From assembly GCF_900114035.1 (NCBI RefSeq), contig NZ_FORP01000034.1, forward strand, positions 1 through 57,272: a stretch of 57,272 nt of DNA, in the 5' to 3' direction. Source of the DNA: Amycolatopsis sacchari. GTDB taxonomy: Bacteria > Actinomycetota > Actinomycetes > Mycobacteriales > Pseudonocardiaceae. Every line of letters starts with the position of its first letter. The first letter of the stretch is position 1. Below, in pieces: positions 11,408 through 19,577 of this stretch. Under the pieces are notes generated by a model. It was not told the DNA's origin. It did no database searches and saw only the letters and a program-made list of their open reading frames with translations. A program made the position numbers and the translations under genes.

Positions 11408-12364
11408 TCAGCCGGAGGCGAGCCCGAGTATCCCCCGGGTCTGGGCGACGTCCTCGTCGATCCGCAGGATCAGGTCCTCGACCGAGGTGAACTTGATCTG
11501 GTCGCGCAGTCTCGCGACGAAGTCGAGCGCGACGTGCTGGCCGTAGAAGTCCTCGTCCACGTCGAGCACGAACGCCTCGACCGTGCGCTCGCGGCCCGAG
11601 AACGTGGGGTTGGTGCCGACGGACACGGCCGACGCCAGGCGGCGCTCCGGGTCGGCGGCGCGGATGAACCAGCACACGTACACGCCGTCGGCGGGCACGG
11701 CCGCGAAGCGCGGGGTGGACAGGTTCGCCGTGGGGTAGCCGAGGTCGTGCCCCCGGCCGTCGCCGCGGACGACGATGCCTTCGAGGCGGTGCGGCCTGCC
11801 CAGCGCCTCCGCGGCGGCGACGACGTCACCGGCGTCGATGCACGAGCGGACGTAGGTGGAGGAGAAGGTGATCTCGGCGGCGTCGTCCCGCTCGCCCTGC
11901 AGCTCGGCGCCGTAGGTCGCGAACCCGAACCGCTTGCCCAGCTCCCGCAGCAGCGCCACGTTCCCGGCGGCCTTGACGCCGAAGGTGAAGTTCTCCCCCA
12001 CCACGACGGCGGCCGCGTGCAGCCGGTCGACGAGGATCTCGTGCACGAACTCGTGCGCCGGCATGCGCATCAGCTCGGGCGTGAACGGCAGCACCGCGAA
12101 CACGTCGACGCCCAGCTGCTCGACCAGCTCGGCCTTGCGCCGCAACGTGGTCAGCTGCGCGGGGTGGCTGCCGGGGCGGATGACCTCCGACGGGTGCGGG
12201 TCGAACGTGAGCACGACGCTGGGCAGGTTGCGGGACTTGGCGATCTCGACGGTCTTGCCGATGAGCGCCTGGTGCCCGCGGTGCACCCCGTCGAACACGC
12301 CGATCGTGACCACGCACCGCCCCCAGCCGCCGGGGAGCTCTTCCAGACCACGCCACCTCTGCAC
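11408..12364 (-). CDS. ribF: Bifunctional riboflavin kinase / FAD synthetase
   Basis: RibF phosphorylates riboflavin to FMN and adenylylates FMN to FAD. The 318-residue length fits. The N-terminal nucleotidyltransferase has GVFDGVHRGHQ (22-32) and later FTFGVKAAGN. The C-terminal flavokinase shows GRGHDLGYPTANL and SVGTNPTF, with EAFVLDVDEDFYG near the end. It lies 24 nt downstream of truB, a common actinobacterial pair, and is followed by the HTH gene after 113 nt. Confidence 0.95.
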   Translation of the reverse strand: MQRWRGLEELPGGWGRCVVTIGVFDGVHRGHQALIGKTVEIAKSRNLPSVVLTFDPHPSEVIRPGSHPAQLTTLRRKAELVEQLGVDVFAVLPFTPELMRMPAHEFVHEILVDRLHAAAVVVGENFTFGVKAAGNVALLRELGKRFGFATYGAELQGERDDAAEITFSSTYVRSCIDAGDVVAAAEALGRPHRLEGIVVRGDGRGHDLGYPTANLSTPRFAAVPADGVYVCWFIRAADPERRLASAVSVGTNPTFSGRERTVEAFVLDVDEDFYGQHVALDFVARLRDQIKFTSVEDLILRIDEDVAQTRGILGLASG

Positions 12365-12388
12365 GCGGGAAGCCTACTGCCGCGCGAT

Positions 12389-13282
12389 CTAGGCCGGTTC
12401 CAGCACCACCACGGAACGGGCCACGCCGCCCGCGTCGACGGCGAGCGCGAGCACGCGGCCGTCCGGGCCGAAGACGCCGTAGGTGCCCTCGATGCCCGAC
12501 GCCCGGACCTGCTGCCCGTACCGGACGGCCTTCGCCGTCGCCGCGTCCACGTCGTAACGCGGGAACGCTTTCGCCACGGCCTCGCTGAGGTCGTGGGTCA
12601 GCTCCGGCTTCTCCTCCAGCTGCTCCAGGGTGCGCGCGGTGGCGAGGGTGAACGGGCCGACGGTGGTGCGCCGCAGCGCGGCGAGGTGCCCGCCGACGCC
12701 GAGCGCGGCGCCGAGGTCCCGCGCGAGCGCCCGGACGTAGGTACCCGAGGAGCACTCGACGACGGCGTCCAGCTCGATGCGGTCGGCCTCGCGGCGCGTG
12801 GCGAGCAGGTCGAACCGGTACACCGTCACCTTGCGGGGCGGCAGCGCGACCTCCTCGCCCGCGCGCACCCGGGCGTAGGCCCGCTTGCCGGACACCTTGA
12901 CCGCGCTCACCGCGCTGGGCACCTGCTCGATTTCCCCGGTGAGAGCGGCGATCCCGGCGGCGATCTCCTCGTCGGTGACCGCGCCGGTGTCCGCTGTGGA
13001 CAGCACCTCGCCCTCGGCGTCGTCCGTCGTGGTGGCACTGCCCAGCGACAGCGTCGCCAGGTAGGTCTTGCGGTCCAGCGCCAGGTGGCCGAGCAGTTTC
13101 GTGGCGCGTTCGATGCCCAGCACCAGCACGCCGGTGGCCATCGGGTCGAGCGTGCCGGCGTGCCCGACCTTGCGGGTGCCCATGATGCGGCGGACGCGGG
13201 CGACGACGTCGTGCGACGTCATCCCCGGCGGCTTGTCGACGACGAGCAGACCGGGCGGCGGAGGCGGGGACTTCGGTGGCAC
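12389..13282 (-). CDS. truB: tRNA pseudouridine(55) synthase
   Basis: TruB makes pseudouridine-55 in the T-loop of tRNAs. The 297-residue chain has GLLVVDKPPGMTSHDVV at its start and the catalytic GHAGTLDPMATGVL motif with nucleophile D46, then Y/R motifs in the core and an actinobacterial C-terminal PUA-like end. GTG at 13282 is used because homologous sequence starts at PPGLLVVDKP; the upstream Cys/Arg-rich codons do not look coding. It sits 25 nt after the MFS gene and 24 nt before ribF. Confidence 0.93.
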   Translation of the reverse strand: MPPKSPPPPPGLLVVDKPPGMTSHDVVARVRRIMGTRKVGHAGTLDPMATGVLVLGIERATKLLGHLALDRKTYLATLSLGSATTTDDAEGEVLSTADTGAVTDEEIAAGIAALTGEIEQVPSAVSAVKVSGKRAYARVRAGEEVALPPRKVTVYRFDLLATRREADRIELDAVVECSSGTYVRALARDLGAALGVGGHLAALRRTTVGPFTLATARTLEQLEEKPELTHDLSEAVAKAFPRYDVDAATAKAVRYGQQVRASGIEGTYGVFGPDGRVLALAVDAGGVARSVVVLEPA

Positions 13283-13307
13283 GACGAGAAACCCTATCCG
13301 TCGACGC

Positions 13308-14639
13308 TCACGCGGCGGCGGGGACCTGGCGGTCCTCCTGGACGTCCCACAGCCGGCGCCGCACCTGCACCGGCACCTGCTCACCCCGCGCCTGCGCCGC
13401 GAACAGCGCCGCGCGCGCCCGGCGCCACCACACCAGCGTGCGGAACGTGCCCAGCGCGAGCACGACCACGACGGCCAGCAGCGCGACGCGGAAGTTCCCG
13501 CTCAGCTGCAGCAGCACGCCCACCGCGAGCGCGGTGATCGTCGTCGCGACGAAGCCGCCGACGTTGACGACGCCGGTCGCCGTGCCGACGCGGTGCAGCG
13601 GGTTGTAGTCGCGGGCCAACGCGAAGGCGATCATCGACGCCGGGCCGCCCAGCGACAGGAACGCGAAGCACGGCACCAGCACCGCCACCGGGATCGTGCC
13701 GGGCCAGCCGAGCAGCAGCGCCCACACCAGCGCGGCGCCCGCCAGGTAGCCGACGACGAGCGGCATGCGCAGGCCCGGCCGTGCCCCGATGAGGGCACCG
13801 GTCAGCGGCCCGCCGAGCATCGAGCCGAACACGAACACGGTCAGCAGCGCGCTGGCCGTCGCCGGGGCGAGACCCTGGCCCTGCACGAGGAACGGCACGC
13901 CCCACAGCAGGGTCAGCACGTTGGGCGCGAACATCGTCGTGAAGTGCACCCAGAAACCCAGGCGGGTACCGGGCACGCGCCAAGCGGTGCGGACCTGGCG
14001 CAGCAGCTCACGGCGGTCGACACGCGCGGTCTTCGCGGCGTGGCCCTGCGGCGTGTCGCGGACCCGCGCGGCGACGACGGTCGCGTACAGCGTCGTCACG
14101 AGGCCGGCGACGAGGAACGTCGGCAGCCAGCCGGGGCCGGCGAGCAGCAGCGTCAGCGGGACGGTCGCGGCGAGGTTGCCGACGAACCCGATGGCGGTGG
14201 TGAAGGACGTGACCACGGCGTACTGGCGGCCCGGGAAGTGGGCGGCGATCAGCCGCAGGACGCTGACGAACGTGAGGGCGTCGCCGAAGCCGAGGACGCC
14301 GCGCGCGAGCAGGCCGAGGCCGTAGGAGTGCGCCACGGCGAGCAGGATCTGGCCGAGGCCGAGGAACAGCAGTGCGGCGACGAGGACCTTGCGCGGGCCG
14401 TGGCGGTCGACGAGGACGCCGGTGGGGATCTGCATCGCGGCGTAGACGCCGACCTGCAGGACGGTGAAGGTGCCGAGTGCGGCGGCGCCGACGCCGAAGC
14501 GGTCGGCGGCTTCCAGTCCCGCCACCCCGAAGGAGGTGCGGTGGAAGACGGAGAGGAGGTAGACGAGAGCTGCGGTGAACCAGATGAGCCAGGACCGGCG
14601 GCTGGCCTTGCCGATCACGGGTGCCTGCTGGGGCGGCAC
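13308..14639 (-). CDS. MFS transporter
   Basis: A 443-residue 12-helix major facilitator. The loop 2-3 motif is DRHGPRKVLV, helix 1 holds a FHRTSFGVAG segment, and the C-terminal half holds PLVVGYLAGA and GGFVATTITALAVG. The GTG start at 14639 has a perfect AGGAGG 8 nt upstream. Substrate is unknown. It lies between MATE and truB, and the AT-richer upstream DNA carries an inverted repeat (14669-14685), so it may have its own promoter. Confidence 0.85.
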   Translation of the reverse strand: MPPQQAPVIGKASRRSWLIWFTAALVYLLSVFHRTSFGVAGLEAADRFGVGAAALGTFTVLQVGVYAAMQIPTGVLVDRHGPRKVLVAALLFLGLGQILLAVAHSYGLGLLARGVLGFGDALTFVSVLRLIAAHFPGRQYAVVTSFTTAIGFVGNLAATVPLTLLLAGPGWLPTFLVAGLVTTLYATVVAARVRDTPQGHAAKTARVDRRELLRQVRTAWRVPGTRLGFWVHFTTMFAPNVLTLLWGVPFLVQGQGLAPATASALLTVFVFGSMLGGPLTGALIGARPGLRMPLVVGYLAGAALVWALLLGWPGTIPVAVLVPCFAFLSLGGPASMIAFALARDYNPLHRVGTATGVVNVGGFVATTITALAVGVLLQLSGNFRVALLAVVVVLALGTFRTLVWWRRARAALFAAQARGEQVPVQVRRRLWDVQEDRQVPAAA

Positions 14640-14668
14640 GAAGAAAGCCTCCTGATGCGAAGTCGGGG

Positions 14669-14685
14669 TACAACCATTGTTTGTA
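14669..14685 (-). promoter_or_regulatory. Inverted repeat upstream of MFS gene
   Basis: TACAA-N7-TTGTA lies about 30 nt upstream of the MFS start, in a short AT-richer stretch (about 14660-14735) that stands out from its surroundings. It looks like a promoter/operator region. No dedicated regulator gene is adjacent. Confidence 0.4.
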
Positions 14686-14740
14686 TCGACTACGCAACAG
14701 AAATACTTACCGGAAATAACGGTGTTCTCGGCCACATGGC

Positions 14741-16051
14741 CTAACGCACTGCGCCGACGACCGCCCAGCGGCCCGACCGCCACCGCGCGACGACGGCCGC
14801 CAGCCGCAGCACCATGAACAGGGACAGCCCGGTCCAGATGCCGGTCAGGCCCCAGCCGAGCGCGAGCGAGATCCAGATCAGCGGCAGGAACCCGAGTGCG
14901 GCGCTGCCGAGCGTCGCGGTGCGCAGGAACGCCGCGTCCCCCGCCCCCAGCAGCACGCCGTCGAGCGCGAACACGACGCCCGCGATCGGCTGGAGCGCGA
15001 CGAAGAACCACCACGCGTGCGGGATTTCGCCCAGTACGCCGGGGTCGGCGGTGAAGGCGTGCGGCAGCACCTGGGACAGGGCCGCGAACAGGCCGCACAG
15101 CACGCAGCCCAGCAGCAGCCCGTAGGCGGTGATCTGCCCGGCGACGCCCTGCGCCTGCCGCCGCGCCCCGCCGCCGAGCGCGGCCCCGACGAGCGACTGC
15201 GCGGCGATCGCGACCGAGTCGAGCACGAGGGACAGGAACGTCCACAGCTGCAGCACGATCTGGTGCGCTCCGACGGCGGCGGTGGACGTGCGGGCCGCGA
15301 CGGCGGCGGCCGAGACGAAGCAGGCCTGGAACGCGAGGCTGCGCAGCACCAGGTCGCGGCCCAGGGTCAGCTGGGCACGCATCACGGCGGGATGCGGTCG
15401 CAGCGGCGCCTTCTCGACGAACAGCGCCCGCAGGAAGAGGCTCGCGGAAATCAGCTGGGCCACGACGTTCGCGACGGCGGAGCCTTCGAGCCCCCAGTCG
15501 GCGGCGTAGACGAGCACGGGACACAGGACGGCGGAAATCCCGTTGCCCAGCAACACGAAACGCAGCGGGCGGACGGTGTCCTGCACACCGCGCATCCAGC
15601 CGTTGCCCGCCATCGTGACGAGGATCAGCGGCGCCCCGCACAGCGCGATCCGCAACCAGGAGACGGCCTCGGCGGCGATGTCGTCACTGCCGGAGAGGGC
15701 GCGGGCGATCGGCCCGGCGAGCAACTGCCCGGCGACGAGCAGCACGACCCCGACGGCGAGCGCGAGCCACGTCGCCTGGACGCCCTCGCTGACCGCCTCC
15801 GCGCGACGGCCGGCGCCGTGCAGGCGGGCGGTGCGCGAGGTGGTGCCGTAGGAGAGGAACGTCAGCTGCGTGGAGATCTGCGACAGCACGACGCCGCCGA
15901 GCGCCAGCCCGGCGAGCGGCAGGGCGCCAAGGTGCCCCACAACGGCCGTATCGACGAGGACGTACAACGGCTCCGCCGCGAGCACCCCGAGCGCGGGAAT
16001 CGCGAGCCCGAACACCTTCTTCGCGGGCACCCGCTCCGCCGTCATGCGCAC
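14741..16051 (-). CDS. MATE-family efflux transporter (DinF-like)
   Basis: A 436-residue 12-helix exporter. The helix 1 region reads IPALGVLAAEPLYVLVDTAVVGHLGALPLAGL, the DinF/NorM signature, and AVGAHQIVLQLWTF begins the second half. Substrates may be cationic drugs or metabolites, exported with Na+ or H+. A dinF-like gene next to nrnA is also found in mycobacteria. The start is uncertain: ATG at 16045 or GTG at 16051. No ribosome-binding site is visible, but TAACCT (16059-16064) lies 7 nt before the GTG, as expected for a leaderless message. The frame upstream is open only because the spacer is GC-saturated. Confidence 0.85.
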   Translation of the reverse strand: MRMTAERVPAKKVFGLAIPALGVLAAEPLYVLVDTAVVGHLGALPLAGLALGGVVLSQISTQLTFLSYGTTSRTARLHGAGRRAEAVSEGVQATWLALAVGVVLLVAGQLLAGPIARALSGSDDIAAEAVSWLRIALCGAPLILVTMAGNGWMRGVQDTVRPLRFVLLGNGISAVLCPVLVYAADWGLEGSAVANVVAQLISASLFLRALFVEKAPLRPHPAVMRAQLTLGRDLVLRSLAFQACFVSAAAVAARTSTAAVGAHQIVLQLWTFLSLVLDSVAIAAQSLVGAALGGGARRQAQGVAGQITAYGLLLGCVLCGLFAALSQVLPHAFTADPGVLGEIPHAWWFFVALQPIAGVVFALDGVLLGAGDAAFLRTATLGSAALGFLPLIWISLALGWGLTGIWTGLSLFMVLRLAAVVARWRSGRWAVVGAVR

Positions 16052-16634
16052 ATGAGGCAGGTTAACCGGCGTTCCCCGGGAGGGGCGGTGGCCGGGGTGG
16101 GGGTTGCGGCGGCGCGGCGCGCAGCGGCGGCGGCGCGCAGCGGCGGCGCGGCGCGAAGCGGCGGCGCGCAGCGGCGGCGCGCAGCGGCGGCGCGCAGCGG
16201 CGGCGCGAAGCGGGGCGGCGCGAAGCGGGGCGGCGCGAAGCGGGGCGGCGCGAAGCGGGGCGGCGCGAAGCGGGGCGGGGCGGACCGCGGAGCGGGGGCG
16301 CGGAGCCCCGATCGCTGCGGGACGCGAGGGCACGGCGCAGTTGGCGGAGCGGCCGCCTGGCGCCGCCCCGACACGGGGCGGCGGCGCGAGCGCGGCGCGC
16401 TGTGGGGCAGCGGCGGCCGCCTGCCAGGGCCCCGCGAAACGGGGCGGGGGTGCCATCGGTGCGGCGCGAGGGCGGGGCGCACTGCGGAGCGGGGCGCGGA
16501 GGCCCGGTCGGGTTCGGCGGGATGGCTGCGGGGGCGAGCGCGCAGGCCCACCGCGGAGCGGCGGCGGACGGCGAGCGGCGGACGGCGAGCGGCAAGTTCC
16601 CGGGCTGCCGCCCGCGAAACCGCCGCCCCAACCC
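16052..16634. other. GC-saturated spacer between nrnA and MATE
   Basis: This 583-nt stretch holds no gene I can support. It is almost entirely G and C and carries short tandem repeats (16095-16280). All frames are open and give Arg/Ala/Pro-rich translations with no family resemblance, including a TTG-initiated 189-codon frame right after nrnA. Confidence 0.6.
16095..16280. repeat. GC-rich tandem repeats (15-bp unit and variants)
   Basis: About 16200-16275 holds five consecutive copies of a 15-bp unit, GCGGCGCGAAGCGGG. Before it lie several degenerate copies of a shorter GCGGCGCGCAGCG-type unit. The 15-bp periodicity would encode a five-residue repeat in any frame, but there is no evidence of translation. 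Confidence 0.8.
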
Positions 16635-17615
16635 CTACAGCAGCGGGGCCGTCGCCAGCGCGTTGCGCACCGCGGTGAGTACCTCGTCCGCTGAGCCGTG
16701 CACCGTGCAGCCCGCCGCGAGGCGGTGGCCGCCTCCGCCGAGGGTGCGGGCCGCCACCGAGACGTCGATCTTGCCGACCGCGCGCAGCGAGACCGTCCAC
16801 TCGTCCGGTGCCTGCTGCTTGAACACGGCCGCCACCTCGGCCTCCCGGACACCGCGCACGACATCCACCACGCCTTCGACCTCCTCCAGCCGCACCCCCG
16901 CCGCGGCCTCCAGCGTGACGAACGCCGACACCAGGCCGTACCCCTGCGCCGCCTCCGGCTCCAGCCTCGCCGTGCCCAGCGCCGCCGACAGCATGGGCAG
17001 CCACGCGAACGGGTGGTCGTCCACCACCTCGCGGGTCAGCCGGTCCGGGTCCACGCCCGCTTCGACCAGCCGTGCGGCCGCCCGGTGCGTAGACGGCTTC
17101 GCGCGGCGGAAACCGCTCGTGTCCGTCATCAGGCCCGCGTACAGGCACCGCGCGATCGGCTCGTCCAGCTCGACGCCCAGCTGGTCCAGCAGGTCCAGCA
17201 CGAGCACCGCCGTCGCCTCCGCCGTCTCGTCCACCACGTGGTGCGTGCCGTAGCGGGTGTTGGACGCGTGGTGGTCCACCACCAGCACCGCTCCCCCGGC
17301 GGCCTTCGTCGCCTCGACGCGGTCGGCGAGGGACCCCAGCCGCGCGGGCACCGGGGTGTCGCAGCAGATCAGCAGCGGGCTGCTCGCCGGGACCTCCGCG
17401 GCGGGCACCACGAGCCCGCCCACGTCGAGGCCGCGCAGGCTCTCCGGGACCTCGTCGGGGAGCGCGAACGCCACCCGCACCACCGCGCCCCGCTGCCGCA
17501 GCGCCCGGCCGAGGGCCAGTGCGCTGCCGAGTGCGTCGGCATCCGGGCGGACGTGGGCGAGCAGCGTGACGTCGGTCGCGGCACGGAGCAGGTCGAGCGG
17601 CGAGGAAAGGCTCAT
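16635..17615 (-). CDS. nrnA: DHH-family oligoribonuclease / pAp phosphatase
   Basis: NrnA-type DHH/DHHA1 phosphoesterase that degrades nanoRNAs or short oligonucleotides and dephosphorylates pAp; the mycobacterial relative is Rv2837c. The 326-residue chain shows HVRPDADALGS (21-31), CDTPVPAR with D86, the DHH triad at 114-116 (VVDHHASNT), and GGGGHRLAAG in the DHHA1 domain. pAp is also released by sulfotransferases, so it is of interest that one is encoded 21 kb away. It would normally follow rbfA, but here a TRM11-like gene on the other strand lies between them. Confidence 0.92.
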   Translation of the reverse strand: MSLSSPLDLLRAATDVTLLAHVRPDADALGSALALGRALRQRGAVVRVAFALPDEVPESLRGLDVGGLVVPAAEVPASSPLLICCDTPVPARLGSLADRVEATKAAGGAVLVVDHHASNTRYGTHHVVDETAEATAVLVLDLLDQLGVELDEPIARCLYAGLMTDTSGFRRAKPSTHRAAARLVEAGVDPDRLTREVVDDHPFAWLPMLSAALGTARLEPEAAQGYGLVSAFVTLEAAAGVRLEEVEGVVDVVRGVREAEVAAVFKQQAPDEWTVSLRAVGKIDVSVAARTLGGGGHRLAAGCTVHGSADEVLTAVRNALATAPLL

Positions 17616-17665
17616 GACCGCAAGCTAGGCCCACCCGGCAGCCACCGCCACCCTCAACAGGGCAG

Positions 17666-17671
17666 TACCCT
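17666..17671 (+). promoter_or_regulatory. Candidate -10 element for a leaderless message
   Basis: TACCCT fits TANNNT and ends 8 nt before the ATG at 17680. No ribosome-binding site precedes that ATG. No good -35 was recognised. Confidence 0.35.
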
Positions 17672-17679
17672 TCTCTGCG

Positions 17680-18702
17680 ATGTTCGACTACGGGATCCTC
17701 CTCTACCCCTCGGCCAACCGCGTGTACGCCGACGCCTCCGCCGGCCTGCTGCGGGCCGAGCTGGCCGTGTTCGGCGAGGCGCTGAGCACGCCGCCGGAAG
17801 AAGTCGGCGAGCGGCGGCTCGGCGGCGTCACCTACGTGACCTTCTCCACCGCCGAGCGGCTGTCCGAAGAGGACATCGCGCTGCTGTCGAACCTCTCGGC
17901 GCTCTACGCCCTGTTCGAACTCACCGACGGCCTGCTGCGCCCGGTCGAGGTCACCCCGCTCGACCGGTTCGGCTCGGACCTGCTGACGATCCAGAAGTAC
18001 CCCGGCAAGACGAACGAGCTGTTCACCAAGCTCCTGCTGAACGTGACGCTGCTGTCCACAACGGACCCCACCGCGTTCCTGCACGGCCCCCTGCACGTGC
18101 TGGACCCGTTGTGCGGCCGGGGAACCACGCTGAACCAGGCGATGAACTACGGCCTCGACGCCACCGGGTTCGAACTCGACAAGCGCGATTTCGAGGCCTA
18201 CGAGCACTTCATCAAGACCTGGCTGCGCGGCCGGCGGATCAAGCACACCGCGGAGTCCGGGCAGTTGCGCCGCAACAAGGTCAAGCTCGGGCAGCGGCTG
18301 GAGCTGGGCTTCGGGCTCACGAAGGAGCAGTACAAGGCCGGTGACGTCCGGCGGATCACGTACTACAACTGCGACACCGTGACCGCCGCCGGACTGCTCA
18401 AGACCGGTTCCGTGGACGCGATCGTGACGGACGCGCCGTACGGGGTGCAGCACGGCAGCCACCGCCCCGAGGACCTCTCGCGCAACCCCCTGGAGCTGCT
18501 GGAGTCCGCGGTCCCCGCGTGGGTGCGCACCCTGCGGCCCGGCGGCGCGCTCGGCATCTCGTGGAACACGCACGTGGCCAAACGGGACGAGGTGGCCGGG
18601 ATCCTCACCGACGCCGGGCTCGACGTCCGCGAGCTGCCGGACTTCGCGCACCGCGTCGACCAGGCCATCCAGCGCGACCTGATCGTCGCCCGCAAGGCGT
18701 GA
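17680..18702 (+). CDS. TRM11-like SAM-dependent RNA/DNA methyltransferase
   Basis: A 340-residue class I methyltransferase. The SAM loop is LDPLCGRGTT (141-150), the acidic residue follows in GFELDKRD, and the N-methylation motif IV is DAPYG (251-255) in the D-x-P-Y form used by Trm11/UPF0020-type enzymes. The N-terminal 100 residues may bind substrate RNA. A guanine-N2 tRNA methylase role is plausible but not shown. It is on the opposite strand to the surrounding operon, lacks a ribosome-binding site and ends at a bidirectional hairpin. Confidence 0.75.
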   Translation: MFDYGILLYPSANRVYADASAGLLRAELAVFGEALSTPPEEVGERRLGGVTYVTFSTAERLSEEDIALLSNLSALYALFELTDGLLRPVEVTPLDRFGSDLLTIQKYPGKTNELFTKLLLNVTLLSTTDPTAFLHGPLHVLDPLCGRGTTLNQAMNYGLDATGFELDKRDFEAYEHFIKTWLRGRRIKHTAESGQLRRNKVKLGQRLELGFGLTKEQYKAGDVRRITYYNCDTVTAAGLLKTGSVDAIVTDAPYGVQHGSHRPEDLSRNPLELLESAVPAWVRTLRPGGALGISWNTHVAKRDEVAGILTDAGLDVRELPDFAHRVDQAIQRDLIVARKA

Positions 18703-18704
18703 AA

Positions 18705-18735
18705 AAGCGGGCCGCCCGCGAAGGGTGGCCCGCTT
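18705..18735. terminator. Bidirectional terminator between convergent genes
   Basis: AAGCGGGCC (18705-18713) pairs with GGCCCGCTT (18727-18735). A-runs flank both sides (GAAAAA before, GAAAA after). It lies exactly between the stops of the TRM11-like gene and rbfA. Confidence 0.75.
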
Positions 18736-18747
18736 CCGAAAAGGACC

Positions 18748-19203
18748 TCAGTCCTCGTCGTCCTCGTCGTCCTCGCGCGGCGCCTTGTACGGGTCCGGGT
18801 CGCCGGCGTGCTGGGCGCCCGCCGAACGGCGCGCCACCTCGGCGTCGGCCTCGCGGGCCTTCGCCAGCACCTCCTCGATGTGCCGCGCCGTGTCCGGCAC
18901 GGTGTCGGCGACGAACGTCAGCGTCGGCGTGAACCGCACGCCCGTGCCCTGCCCGACCTTCGTCCGCAGCACCCCGCGCGCCGACTCCAGCGCCGCCGCC
19001 GCACCCGCGAAATCCGGTGCGGCGTCGAGGCTTTCGCCCAGCACCGTGTAGTACACCGTCGCGTCGTGCAGGTCCGCGGTGACGCGGGTGTCGGTGATCG
19101 TCACGTAAGTCAGCCGCGGATCCTTGATCTCGTGCTCGATGGCCGAGGCCACGATCTGCGAGATCCGCTTGGACAGCCTCCGCGCACGCGCCGGATCGGC
19201 CAT
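18748..19203 (-). CDS. rbfA: 30S ribosome-binding factor A
   Basis: RbfA binds immature 30S subunits near helix 1 of 16S rRNA and helps late maturation. The 151-residue chain starts [18 protein letters not shown] and has the KH-like core ([33 protein letters not shown]). An acidic tail ends EDDEDDED, as in many actinobacteria. ATG at 19203 has GGGGAG upstream. It follows DUF503 and infB in the usual order. Confidence 0.95.
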   Translation of the reverse strand: MADPARARRLSKRISQIVASAIEHEIKDPRLTYVTITDTRVTADLHDATVYYTVLGESLDAAPDFAGAAAALESARGVLRTKVGQGTGVRFTPTLTFVADTVPDTARHIEEVLAKAREADAEVARRSAGAQHAGDPDPYKAPREDDEDDED

Positions 19204-19220
19204 CACATCTCCCCTACTTC

Positions 19221-19514
19221 CTAGTCTTCCGGTCCGAGCAGCCGGCGGCGCGCGGACAACAGCTCCAGTTCCGGCCTGCCCGCGACCGCCCGCTCGCACT
19301 CGTCGAGCACGTCGCGGACGTGCTCCCCGTCCGCCGCCACCACCGCGACCCCGATCAGGGCGCGGCGGTGCAGGTCCAGGTGCCCGGCCTCGGCCACCGA
19401 CACCTCGAACCGCTTGCGCAGCTCGGCGACCAGCGGCCGCACGACCGAGCGCTTCTGCTTCAGCGACCGGACGTCGCCCAGCAACAGGTCGAACTCACAC
19501 GCACCGACGTACAA
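19221..19514 (-). CDS. DUF503 (YlxP-like) protein
   Basis: A 97-residue protein of the DUF503 family, almost always found between infB and rbfA. The conserved start [24 protein letters not shown] and the [21 protein letters not shown] region are both present. In Bacillus, ylxP lies in the same nusA-infB operon. The molecular role is unclear; a link to ribosome maturation is inferred from context. The TTG start at 19514 has GAGGAG a few bases upstream. Confidence 0.85.
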   Translation of the reverse strand: MYVGACEFDLLLGDVRSLKQKRSVVRPLVAELRKRFEVSVAEAGHLDLHRRALIGVAVVAADGEHVRDVLDECERAVAGRPELELLSARRRLLGPED

Positions 19515-19533
19515 CGGGCTCCTCGTGGGCAGG

Positions 19534-19565
19534 GCCGGGGCCGGTCCCGCAGGACCGGCCCCGGC
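19534..19565 (-). terminator. 14-bp hairpin between infB and DUF503
   Basis: GCCGGGGCCGGTCC (19534-19547) pairs perfectly with GGACCGGCCCCGGC (19552-19565) around a 4-nt loop. It begins 12 nt past the infB stop and is followed by the DUF503 ribosome-binding site, not by a U-tract. It could be a partial terminator, a processing site, or a structure tuning expression downstream. Confidence 0.55.
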
Positions 19566-19577
19566 TCACTCGCGACT

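Noticed and set aside
11258..13537. A 759-codon plus-strand frame opposite ribF and truB
   Set aside because: Antisense shadow of two well-supported core genes.
16062..16631. A TTG-initiated 189-codon Arg/Ala/Pro frame right after nrnA
   Set aside because: It is made of GC repeats that leave every frame open; no ribosome-binding site or conserved motif.
14741..16864. Reading the MATE gene as a 707-residue protein with a repetitive N-terminus
   Set aside because: The extension runs through the GC-repeat spacer and into nrnA in another frame.
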